NCBI GenBank assembly: GCA_003818285.1
Contig: RPRB01000023.1
Span: 1-38,707 of the forward strand
Reading direction: 5' to 3'
DNA from: Myxococcaceae bacterium
Lineage (GTDB): Bacteria; Myxococcota; Myxococcia; Myxococcales; Myxococcaceae
DNA length: 38,707 nucleotides
This document shows, one piece after another, positions 9,314-17,176 of the stretch. Each line of letters opens with the position of its first letter. The stretch's first letter is position 1. A program made the translations under genes and the position numbers. The notes under the pieces were generated by a model, which saw only the letters and a list, made by a program, of their open reading frames with translations, did not search any database and was not told the DNA's origin.

Positions 9314-9615
9314 CGGCGTCGCCCGGGGAGCTGGAGCGGGATCCAGGTGTCCGGCGTGCGGCTCTCGATGATGCGGAAGAGCCCCCGCTGCACGTACTGC
9401 TCGAAGTGCGGAGTCGCGCGGTGCGCCTCGAGCGCCTTCTCGTCGTCGTACTGCTCGTAGAGGAAGAAGCGGCGCGGCTCCTGCCGGCTCCGGTGCACGT
9501 GGTACATGCGGCAGCCCGGTTCCTGGAGGGTGGCCTCGGTCAGCTTGATGAAGAGGTCGATCGCCTCCTCCTCCCGGTTGGGGAGGACGACGTAGGTGAC
9601 TGCCACGCAGATCAT
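9310..9615 (-). CDS. Antibiotic biosynthesis monooxygenase (ABM) family protein, putative quinol monooxygenase
   Basis: This 101-residue protein has the dimeric ferredoxin-like ABM fold: a strand (MICVAVTYVVLP), a helix (EEAIDLFIKLTEATLQEPG), then CRMYHVHRSRQEPRRFFLYEQYDDEKALEAHRATPHF, which carries the family pattern E-x-[YW]-x-D-x-x-A-x-x-x-H. Relatives such as YgiN oxidise quinols without a cofactor, and others use heme or are stress-related. The substrate here is unknown. ATG 9615 forms an ATGA overlap with the stop of the DCC gene, and its own stop overlaps the prmA start by 4 nt, so it sits inside a translationally coupled chain. Confidence 0.85.
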   Translation of the reverse strand: MICVAVTYVVLPNREEEAIDLFIKLTEATLQEPGCRMYHVHRSRQEPRRFFLYEQYDDEKALEAHRATPHFEQYVQRGLFRIIESRTPDTWIPLQLPGRRR

Positions 9616-9983
9616 CGCTCCGCTCCTCTCCGGAACAGGACCCGCGAGGCGAGCCGGCGGTTCCGGGCCACCAGCCAGTAGCCCAGCTCGACGACCCACA
9701 CCAGCGGCGGCAGCGCGAGCACCCGCGCCAGGACCGGATATCCGATGTGCTGCAGGACCCACAGACACGCGCGGCCCGCCCGGAGCGCGTTGCCCTCGGG
9801 GGTCAGGACGTGCACCGCGCGCGCGCAGGCGAGGCGGAGCTCGGGTGTCATCGGCGGAGAGGGTGCCTGCTGGTACGGGATGGCCCGGAATGCGTGGCCG
9901 CCATCCCGGCGCTCCGCCCACTCGACGCTCCGGCGGCAGAAGCCGCAGTCGCCGTCCCAGAGCAGGAGCGCCGGCGCGGTCAC
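9612..9983 (-). CDS. DCC-family (DUF393) thiol-disulfide oxidoreductase-like protein
   Basis: This 123-residue protein has the defining DxDC motif near its N-terminus (LLLWDGDCGFC, residues 7-17, with Cys14 and Cys17 as a CxxC pair) and a second family segment at the centre (AVHVLTPEG ... GRACLWVLQHIG). A hydrophobic stretch at about residues 85-107 (VLARVLALPPLVWVVELGYWLVA) suggests membrane association. The family is thought to be thioredoxin-like, but its physiological role is poorly known. The GTG start at 9983 overlaps the M16 stop by 4 nt (GTGA) and its stop overlaps the ABM start (ATGA). Confidence 0.88.
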   Translation of the reverse strand: MTAPALLLWDGDCGFCRRSVEWAERRDGGHAFRAIPYQQAPSPPMTPELRLACARAVHVLTPEGNALRAGRACLWVLQHIGYPVLARVLALPPLVWVVELGYWLVARNRRLASRVLFRRGAER

Positions 9984-12577
9984 GGCCCCACCACCGCCAC
10001 CACCGCCTGCTCGAGCTGGATGACGCGGCGGGCGACCCGCAGGACGTCCTCGGCGGTCACGGCCTGGATGCGCTCGTCGTAGTGCTCGAAGTTGTCCAGC
10101 CCGAGCCCGTACACGCCGTCCAGCGCCAGCAGCGCGGCACGGGCGGCGTTTCGCTGCAGCCCGATCTCGTGCGTCCCCACCAGGTGGGCCTTCGCCCTCT
10201 CCAGCTCGGCGGGGCTCACCGGCTCGTCGAGGACCCTCCGGAGCTCGGCCTCCATGCCCGCCTCGGCCGCCTCGCGCTTGTCGGGGCTCGTGCCGATGTA
10301 GACCGCGAAGTACCCGGGGTCGAGCCCCTCCACCGCCATGCTGGTCACGGTGTACGCCATGCTCCGCTTGTCGCGGAGCTCGGTGAACAGCCGCCCGCCC
10401 ATGCCCGAGAGCACCGTGGAGAGCACCTCCAGCGCGTGCCGGTCGGGATCGAAGAGCGTGAGCCCCTGGAAGCCGAGCACCACGTGCGCCTGTGCCCGTG
10501 CCAGGGTCCGGTGCACGCGGAGCCGCTCGGTCGGCGGCGCCTCCCGCGGAACGTCGGGGACCTGCTGCGGGCCCTCGCCGGCGGGGCCGAAGAGCGCCCG
10601 GGCTCGCTCCAGCACGTGGGATCCGTTCACGTCGCCGATGATCGCGAGCACCATCCGCGATGGATCCAGGAAGCGGCGGTGGTGCGCGCGCAGCTGCTCG
10701 GCGCCGAGGAGCTCCACCGTGGCCCGCTCGCCGATCTGCGGCATCCGGTACGGGTGATGCTGGAACAACGTCCGGGAGAAGGTGTCGAAGGCGAGCGAGG
10801 ACGGGCGGTCCTCGCGGGCGGCGATCTCCTGGAGGAGGAGGCTCCTCTCGCGCTCCAGCTCGTCCTCGGGGAACGCCGGGTCGAGCAGGCAGTCGGCAAA
10901 GAGGGTGAAGGCGCGGTCGAAGTGACGGGAGAGCCCCTCGGCACGGAGCGAGACCGAGTTCCGTCCGCCCGCGCCGGACATGGAGCCGGCGCAGGCGTCC
11001 ATCACGTGCTGGATCTCCTCCGCGCCGAGCGAGCTGGTTCCGCGGGTGAGCATCCGCGAGAGGAGCGTGGTGAGTCCGTTGGTCTGCTCGGTCTCGAAGC
11101 GCAGGCCACCGATGAAGGCCGCGCGCATCGCCACCAGCGGCGTGGCGCGCTCCTCCCGGAGAATGAGCCGCGCGCCGTTGGGCAGCGTCTCGAGGGTGAT
11201 GGTACCCGCCTCGGGCCCGGTCCCCTTGAGCTTCGGCATCGCCGCGGCCGGTACCGTCTGTGCCCGCCGCGCCGGGGTGGTCACGCCCGGTTCCCGGCGG
11301 GCCTCGTCCAGCGCCGCGTGCACCTCGACCTCGGTCAGCTGTGCGCCCGCCGGAAGCAGGCCGGTCACCACCGCGGTGTCGAAGTCGACGTAGCGCCGCG
11401 CCACCTGCCAGACCGCGTCCGGGGTCAGAGCGGCCACCCGTGCGTGGTACTTCTCCTCGGCCTCGTACCCGCCCAGCGTGGTCTCGTAGTGCCCCAGCTT
11501 CCGGGCCAGACCCTGCACGGTCTCGCGCGCGTACACGGCCTCGCTCTCGACCAGGGCCTTGATGGTGGCGAGCTCCTCCTCCGTCGGCGGCGCGGTCGCC
11601 AGCTGCGCCAGCGTGCGCAGCGATTCGGTGAGCGCCGGGCGGACCTTCTCCCCGGGGAGCGTCATCCCCAGGCCGAAGAGCCCCGGGTCCACCGGGGTGT
11701 ACGAATAGGCGCTGATCTCGTTGACCAGCCGCGCGTCGCGCTTCACCTGCCGGAAGAGCCGGCTGGTCTCGCCGGATCCGGCGAGCATCGCCAGCACGTC
11801 CAGGGCCGGCACGTCCTCGTGGTTTGCCGCGGGAATGGCGAAGGAGACGTTCAGCCAGGCCTCCTTCGCCTCGTCCGGCACGAGGTGGATGCGCCGCCCG
11901 GTCCGGCCCGGCTCCTGCCCGCGGTCCCGGCCCGGGGCGCGCGGTCGTCCCCAGTCCCCGCCGAGGAGCTCCTCGGCCCAGGCTCGCACCGAGGCGAGCG
12001 GGACGTCACCCACGGCGATCAGTGTCATCGCCTCGGGGGTGTAGTGCCGCCGGTAGAAGTCGAAGATGCGCTCGCGGGTGGTGGCGCGCACGCTCTCCGG
12101 CGTGCCCAGCACCGGGAGCCGGTAGGGATGCACCTGGTAGCTCACCTGGAACAGGTCGCGCGAGGCACGGCGCGCCGGCGCGTCGTCCGCGCGCTTGATC
12201 TCCTCCACCACCACCTCGCACTCGCGGGCGAGCTCGGTGGGATCGAAACGGGGGAACCGCACCGCGTCGGCCAGCACGTCCAGCCCCTCGCGGGCGAACT
12301 GGGACGCCATCACCGTGTGGTAGACCGTGTGGTCGAACGAGGTCCACGCGTTGACCTCGCCGCCGTGCGCCTCGATGTCGCGGGCGATCTCCCCCGGCCC
12401 CCGGCGCTCGGTCCCCTTGAACAGCATGTGCTCGTGGAGGTGCGCCAGGCCGGCCTCGTCGGGCCCCTCGTCGGCGCCGCCCACGTTGACCCAGATCTGC
12501 CAGGCGACGACGTGCGCGGCCCCCTGGTGCTCGTGGAGGACGGTGAGGCCGTTGTCGAGTCGGTGGCGGGAGGGCAT
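9980..12577 (-). CDS. M16 family zinc metallopeptidase, two-domain (pitrilysin-like)
   Basis: This 865-residue protein has two fused M16 halves. The N-terminal half has the inverted zinc motif HLHEH at 46-50 (HxxEH), followed by the glutamate-rich ECEVVVEEIKR that supplies the third ligand. The C-terminal half starts near residue 465 (LILREERATPLVAMRAAFIGG). It has no HxxEH at the equivalent place, where LTTLLSRMLTRG stands instead, so it is the usual inactive partner. That half keeps the substrate-binding Arg/Tyr segment (LRDKRSMAYTV). There is no signal peptide on the chosen start. ATG 12577 is chosen because homology begins at MPSRHRLDNGLTVL; the frame is open back to 12664 but would then overlap the divergent coiled-coil gene. 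It probably degrades peptides. It is the first gene of an operon leading to prmA-rsmE. Confidence 0.93.
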   Translation of the reverse strand: MPSRHRLDNGLTVLHEHQGAAHVVAWQIWVNVGGADEGPDEAGLAHLHEHMLFKGTERRGPGEIARDIEAHGGEVNAWTSFDHTVYHTVMASQFAREGLDVLADAVRFPRFDPTELARECEVVVEEIKRADDAPARRASRDLFQVSYQVHPYRLPVLGTPESVRATTRERIFDFYRRHYTPEAMTLIAVGDVPLASVRAWAEELLGGDWGRPRAPGRDRGQEPGRTGRRIHLVPDEAKEAWLNVSFAIPAANHEDVPALDVLAMLAGSGETSRLFRQVKRDARLVNEISAYSYTPVDPGLFGLGMTLPGEKVRPALTESLRTLAQLATAPPTEEELATIKALVESEAVYARETVQGLARKLGHYETTLGGYEAEEKYHARVAALTPDAVWQVARRYVDFDTAVVTGLLPAGAQLTEVEVHAALDEARREPGVTTPARRAQTVPAAAMPKLKGTGPEAGTITLETLPNGARLILREERATPLVAMRAAFIGGLRFETEQTNGLTTLLSRMLTRGTSSLGAEEIQHVMDACAGSMSGAGGRNSVSLRAEGLSRHFDRAFTLFADCLLDPAFPEDELERERSLLLQEIAAREDRPSSLAFDTFSRTLFQHHPYRMPQIGERATVELLGAEQLRAHHRRFLDPSRMVLAIIGDVNGSHVLERARALFGPAGEGPQQVPDVPREAPPTERLRVHRTLARAQAHVVLGFQGLTLFDPDRHALEVLSTVLSGMGGRLFTELRDKRSMAYTVTSMAVEGLDPGYFAVYIGTSPDKREAAEAGMEAELRRVLDEPVSPAELERAKAHLVGTHEIGLQRNAARAALLALDGVYGLGLDNFEHYDERIQAVTAEDVLRVARRVIQLEQAVVAVVGP

Positions 12578-12651
12578 GTGGGATGGGGCCTCGTCGGGCT
12601 GGCGGCTTTTGGGGAAACCCCCGGAGGACAGGTAGTCTGCCCGTTCAGGCG

Positions 12652-14982
12652 ATGCCCGGCGCACCGGAAGACGTCAATCCTCTTCAAGATCTGGACTTCG
12701 GCGACGAACCCCTCGCCCCGAAGGCTCCGGCGGCGCCGCCCCCCGCTCGACGCGCTCCCCCGACCCCTCAGCAGGCGGCCCCTCCGGGCCCACCTGCCCC
12801 GCCACCGCTGCCCCGGCGGTCCTCCGGGAACAAGCCGGCCGCCGCCCAGCCTCCCCAGCCCCCCGCGGGCAGCGGGGGCCTCGCTCCGGTCGCCCAGGTG
12901 CCGCCGGCCCTTCCGCGTCCCTCCGGGGACCCGTTCCAGGAGCCTCCCGAGCCCCGGCCTCCCCGCGGCATCGCCCTGGACGAGAAGCTCGAGTACTTCC
13001 GCGCCGTCCTCAAGCTGAAGGAGGAGACGCTCGGCCGGGCGCGCGGCGTGTACGAGCAGCGGGACCTCGAGGCCACCCGGCTCCGCGAGGTGGCCCTGGC
13101 CCTGAAGGCGCAGCTGGACGAGGTGCTCCCTCAGCTCGGTCAGCTCCGGTACCTGCCCGCGCGGCTCGAGCAGCTGCAGGCCGCGCTCGAGCAGGAGCGG
13201 CTCCGGGCCGATGCCGCCGAGGGCCAGTCCTCCCAGCTCGAGCAGCAGTTCGCCTCCAGCGAGGCGGACCGCAGAGACCTCGCCCGCGCCCTGGCCGAGG
13301 TGGAGGCCGAGCTCCCGGGGCTGAGGGCGGGACTCGAGGAGGAGAAGCTCACGCGAGCCGCGCTCGCCGAGGAGCTGGTGAACGTCAGGGAGTCGCTCCA
13401 GACGACCGAGGAGAAGGCGCGCCAGCTCGAGGTGGAGAAGCTCGAGGCGATGGGCAGCCTCGACGCGGTCAACGGCCAGTACCAGGAGATGGCGGCCATC
13501 GCGGACCGGCTCGAGCAGGACCTCCAGCGGGTGAGCGAGGAGGCGAGGACGCTCACCGCCGAGCGCGATGCCGCGAGGACGGAGAAGGACTTCGCCGGTG
13601 CCGACGTCGAGCGGCTCACGGCCGAGCTGGACCGGCTGCGAAAGGACGTCGAGGGCACTCGCCACTCGCTGTCCTCGCTCGAGCAGGAGCACGGGAAGAC
13701 GCGGACCGGCGCCACCGAGCTGGAGGGGCGCGTCCGGTACTTGACGAGTGAGCTGGACGACGCCCGCCAGCGGGCCCAGGCGCTGGAGGAGAGCGCGGCG
13801 CAGATGGCCGAGGCCTCCAGCGAGGAGCTGGCCGAGGCGAGCGCCGCGCTGGCCGCGCTCAAGGCGGAGAAGGAAGACCTGGACAAGGAGGCGGCGGACC
13901 TCCCGCGCCTGCGCCACGCGCTCGAGGCGCAGCTGGGGAAGGTGCGCGAGCTCCAGGGACAGCTGGAGGAGAGCAACCGGCACGCCTCGCAGCTTCAAGA
14001 CACGCTCCACGCGCACAGCGAGGAGTCGGCGGCGCTCCGCGGCGAGCTCGAGGCCGTCCAGTCCCAGATGCAGGCCGAGGAGCAGCGGGCTCGCGCCGAG
14101 CTGGATGAGGCGCTGGGTCGGGAGGGTCAGGCCCGGAAGGCGCTCGAGGTGAAGCTGGCCGAGCGCACCCAGCAGCTGCAGACGGCGCAGAAGTCCGAGG
14201 CCGCGGCGAAGCAGGAGAACGACTCGCGCGCGGAGCGGCTGAAGGCGCTCGAGCGCCAGCTCCAGGCCGAGGTCGAGAAGCGTACCCAGGCCGAGGCGAA
14301 GGGCGGGGAGCTGCGACGGCAGCTCGACGAGTACCAGGGAGCGCACGAGGAGACGAGCTCCGCGCTGGAGTCGCAGCGGGTCCAGGCGGCCCAGCTCGAG
14401 GCGGCACTTGGCGGCGAGGAGGAGAAGCGAAAAGGACTGGAGCAGAAGTTCCAGACGCTGACCCGGGAGCTCGAGGCGGCGCGGTCCGGCGAGGAGAAGG
14501 CCCGGTCCCAGGCCGCGCAGGTGGCGACCCAGGTGCAGAAGCTCCAGGATTCTCTCAAGGCCGAGTCGCAGAAGTCGCTGTCCCTGCGAGAGCAGCTGAG
14601 CGCGCAGCTCGCCGGCGGCTCGGAGGCCACCATCCGCAAGCTCACCGACGAGCTCGAGCGGCTCCGGGCCGACACCTTCGCCCTGAAGAAGGTCCGCGAG
14701 GAGCTGGTGGACGCCAACCGCAAGGCGATGGAGTCGCAGGCCTCGTACATGAAGGAGAAGCGCGAGCGGGAGTCGCTGGCCGCGCGCGTCGCCGAGCTGG
14801 AGAGTCAGCCCCGCGCCCCGGCGAAGGCGGCCGCCGCGAGCACCGACGAGGTGGAGAAGCTCCGCGCCGACGTGGCGAAGCTGAAGTCCAAGCTGGTCGC
14901 TGCGGAGAACGCCGCGGAGGCTGCCGCCCTGCTGAAATCGAAGGTGGCGCGGCTCGAGGCTCAGCTGAAGAAGAAGAGCTGA
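12652..14982 (+). CDS. Large coiled-coil protein with Pro-rich N-terminus
   Basis: This 776-residue protein starts at ATG 12652; the same frame is open from 12583, but that would overlap the divergent M16 start. Residues 1-105 are Pro/Ala-rich and disordered. From about residue 107 (LDEKLEYFRAVLKLKEETLGRARG) to the end it is an almost unbroken run of Glu/Lys/Arg/Gln/Leu/Ala heptads, typical of a long parallel coiled coil. It ends in LLKSKVARLEAQLKKKS. No enzyme domain, signal peptide or membrane segment is visible. Myxobacteria use comparable proteins in motility and polarity (for example AglZ and FrzS), but those begin with receiver-like domains that are absent here, so I give no gene name. 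A structural or cytoskeletal scaffold role is inferred. Confidence 0.88.
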   Translation: MPGAPEDVNPLQDLDFGDEPLAPKAPAAPPPARRAPPTPQQAAPPGPPAPPPLPRRSSGNKPAAAQPPQPPAGSGGLAPVAQVPPALPRPSGDPFQEPPEPRPPRGIALDEKLEYFRAVLKLKEETLGRARGVYEQRDLEATRLREVALALKAQLDEVLPQLGQLRYLPARLEQLQAALEQERLRADAAEGQSSQLEQQFASSEADRRDLARALAEVEAELPGLRAGLEEEKLTRAALAEELVNVRESLQTTEEKARQLEVEKLEAMGSLDAVNGQYQEMAAIADRLEQDLQRVSEEARTLTAERDAARTEKDFAGADVERLTAELDRLRKDVEGTRHSLSSLEQEHGKTRTGATELEGRVRYLTSELDDARQRAQALEESAAQMAEASSEELAEASAALAALKAEKEDLDKEAADLPRLRHALEAQLGKVRELQGQLEESNRHASQLQDTLHAHSEESAALRGELEAVQSQMQAEEQRARAELDEALGREGQARKALEVKLAERTQQLQTAQKSEAAAKQENDSRAERLKALERQLQAEVEKRTQAEAKGGELRRQLDEYQGAHEETSSALESQRVQAAQLEAALGGEEEKRKGLEQKFQTLTRELEAARSGEEKARSQAAQVATQVQKLQDSLKAESQKSLSLREQLSAQLAGGSEATIRKLTDELERLRADTFALKKVREELVDANRKAMESQASYMKEKRERESLAARVAELESQPRAPAKAAAASTDEVEKLRADVAKLKSKLVAAENAAEAAALLKSKVARLEAQLKKKS

Positions 14983-15016
14983 CTGTACCGGTCGCCCCTT
15001 GGCAGGATCCGGGGCA

Positions 15017-15721
15017 ATGCCTGCGCCTCCTCAGCACATCGGCATCGTTGCCTGTTCCGCGGAGGGAGCGGCGCTCTGCTACCGCACCCTCTGCACCGAG
15101 GCGCCGCAGCTCCTCGGACCGTACGCCCATCCCGAGGTGTCGCTCCACGGGCAGTCCTTTGCACTGTACGACGCGTGCATCACCCGCGACGACTGGGCGG
15201 GCGTGGCCGAGCTGATGCTCGACTCGGCCCGGAAGCTCGCCGCGACCGGGGCGCGGTTCCTCATCTGCCCGGACAACACCATCCACCAGGCGTTCCGGTT
15301 CTTCCAGGGTCGCTCCCCTCTGCCGTGGCTGCACATCGCCGAGGTGGTCGCGGCGGAGGCCGTCGAGCGGGGGTTCCGGAAGCTCGGGCTCACCGGGACC
15401 CGGTGGCTCGTGGCGAGCGAGGTGTACCCGGAGAAGCTCGCCGCGCGCGGCCTCGCGTGGGTGCGTCCGGCCGAGGCGGACCGCCTGGAGTGCAGCCGGA
15501 TCATCATGGAGGAGCTGGTCAACGGCCACTTCCTTCCCGAGGGGGTCCGCACCTTCCAGGAGGTGATCGGGCGGCTGAAGGGCGCGGGCTGTGACGCGGT
15601 GGTGCTCGGGTGCACCGAGATCCCGCTGATCATCTCCGACGCGAACTCGCCCTTGCCCACGCTCGACTCGACCCGGCTGCTCGCGCGGGCGGCGATCCGG
15701 CGGGCAATAGCGGGCGGGTGA
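15017..15721 (+). CDS. Aspartate/glutamate racemase family protein
   Basis: This 234-residue protein has the two-domain Asp/Glu racemase fold, which interconverts L- and D-amino acids with two cysteines as acid and base. Cys84 lies in ICPDNTIH and Cys199 in LGCTEIPLI, so both catalytic positions appear filled. The first motif reads CPDNT rather than the usual C(S/T)NT or CNT seen in well-studied aspartate racemases. ATG 15017 is preferred; a TTG at 14999 in the same frame is the alternative. The substrate cannot be told from sequence, and a maleate isomerase or hydantoin-racemase type activity is also possible. It lies 34 bp after the coiled-coil gene and 113 bp before hemW. Confidence 0.87.
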   Translation: MPAPPQHIGIVACSAEGAALCYRTLCTEAPQLLGPYAHPEVSLHGQSFALYDACITRDDWAGVAELMLDSARKLAATGARFLICPDNTIHQAFRFFQGRSPLPWLHIAEVVAAEAVERGFRKLGLTGTRWLVASEVYPEKLAARGLAWVRPAEADRLECSRIIMEELVNGHFLPEGVRTFQEVIGRLKGAGCDAVVLGCTEIPLIISDANSPLPTLDSTRLLARAAIRRAIAGG

Positions 15722-15834
15722 GCCCTTGACCTAGAGCGCAACGCAGGGCCGCTGCGCCTCCTCGAGTGAAAGCCGTCCCGTGGAGCGCGCCAACCGGGCG
15801 AGCGGAGCGCCTTGCCCGATATAGAGGCCTGCTC

Positions 15835-17025
15835 ATGGAGGTCGATCCGCTCACCGGGCTCGAGGCCGCTCGCCTCGGGCTGTACGTGCACTTCCCTTAC
15901 TGCCTTCGGCGGTGCCCGTACTGCGACTTCACCATCGCCATCGCGCGGTCGATTCCCGGAGCGCGGTACGCGGACGCGGTGCTCGGCGAGCTGCAGCTGC
16001 GACTGGCGCAGCGGCCGGCCTGGACGGAGCGACCGCTCGATTCCATCTACCTGGGGGGAGGAACGCCCTCCCTCTGGGACCCGGCAGAGGTGGGACGGGT
16101 GCTGCAGGGAATCGCCCGGGCGCTCCCGCTCGCGGTTGATGCGGAGATCTCGCTCGAGGCGAATCCAGAGGTCGCCGATACCGCGCGTCTTGCCGGGTAC
16201 CGTGCGGCGGGGGTGAACCGGCTCTCGCTGGGCATCCAGTCCTTCGAGCCCGGGGTGCTGGCGACGCTCGGCCGTTCGCATTCTCCCTCGGACGCCGAGG
16301 ACGCGTTCCGGGCGGCGCGCGCAGCGGGCTTCGAGAACGTCTCGGCGGATCTCATTCACGGCGTTCCCGGACAGTCGCTCGCCGGGGCCGTGGAGGACGC
16401 GCGCCGCGCGGCAGCGCTCCGACCGGAGCACGTCTCGTCGTACGTCCTCACCGTGGAGCGAGACCACCTCGGCGCGGAGACGGTGTTCAGCCGGCGCCTC
16501 CGGCAGGGGCGGCTCGCGCTGCCCGACGACGCGGCGGTGGTGGAGATGGTCGACGCGGTCGGCGAGGTGCTCGCCGCTTCCGGGCTCGAGCGGTACGAGA
16601 TCTCCAGCCACGCGGTGCCCGGCCGGCACTCGCGCCACAACGCGCTGTACTGGACCGGTGGCGAATCGCTCGCGCTCGGGGCGGGCGCGGTCGGCTTCCG
16701 GCGCGATGGGGCGGGCGGGCTCCGCACCACCAATCTCCGGAGCACCCCCCGATGGCTGGAGGCGGTGGAGGCAGGACGCCTTCCAGACGAGGAGCGCGAG
16801 ACGCTCGGGCCCGAGGCGCTGTACGAGGAGCGCCTTCTCCTCGGGCTCCGGCTCCGCTCGGGCGTGGACCTGCGCCGGCTCTGGGCGGAGCACGGCGCCG
16901 TCCCCCGGACCACCGCGGTCGAGGCGCTCGTGCGCGACGGCTTCCTGGAGCCGGTGGGCGCGCGCTTCCGGCTCACCGGGCGTGGCGCCCACCTGCACCA
17001 GGAGATCAGCGCCCGGCTGGTCTGA
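15835..17025 (+). CDS. hemW: Radical SAM heme chaperone HemW (coproporphyrinogen oxidase-like)
   Basis: This 396-residue radical SAM protein has the iron-sulfur motif CLRRCPYC, with Cys23, Cys27 and Cys30 (CxxxCxxC), followed by DF. LGGGTPSLW comes after it (SAM-binding GG motif). It carries HNALYW at 268-273, the HNxxYW signature that separates HemW from the true oxygen-independent oxidase HemN. HemW binds heme and hands it to target proteins such as respiratory enzymes. The C-terminal domain (about 300-396) ends in a winged-helix-like segment (LVRDGFLEPVGARFRLTGRG). ATG 15835 is chosen because a GAGG ribosome site lies about 8 nt upstream; the frame is open from a GTG at 15766. Confidence 0.94.
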   Translation: MEVDPLTGLEAARLGLYVHFPYCLRRCPYCDFTIAIARSIPGARYADAVLGELQLRLAQRPAWTERPLDSIYLGGGTPSLWDPAEVGRVLQGIARALPLAVDAEISLEANPEVADTARLAGYRAAGVNRLSLGIQSFEPGVLATLGRSHSPSDAEDAFRAARAAGFENVSADLIHGVPGQSLAGAVEDARRAAALRPEHVSSYVLTVERDHLGAETVFSRRLRQGRLALPDDAAVVEMVDAVGEVLAASGLERYEISSHAVPGRHSRHNALYWTGGESLALGAGAVGFRRDGAGGLRTTNLRSTPRWLEAVEAGRLPDEERETLGPEALYEERLLLGLRLRSGVDLRRLWAEHGAVPRTTAVEALVRDGFLEPVGARFRLTGRGAHLHQEISARLV

Positions 17026-17176
17026 TCCTTTCCTCGCGGCACGGCACGCCGGCCTTCTCGTCGCGCCAGGCGTGACCCCGCTGGCTCCGCATCGCGAGGG
17101 GGTTGCGTGCTGGCCGGGAGACCGATCCGCTCGGCGACCTGCTCGGCTGTGCGTGGTGTGCACATGGAGCCGATGA
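17026..17176. other. Gap between hemW and the histidine kinase gene
   Basis: This 151-bp noncoding stretch should hold the kinase promoter. I see no clear promoter hexamers or terminator. If the kinase starts at the alternative GTG at 17246, the gap is 220 bp. Confidence 0.35.

Noticed and set aside
9596-13018. Long open frame (1140 codons) on the plus strand
   Set aside because: It is antisense to the well-supported M16 operon and crosses into the coiled-coil gene in another frame.
15739-15753. Terminator between the racemase and hemW genes
   Set aside because: CGCAG/CTGCG makes only a 5-bp stem and no T run follows.
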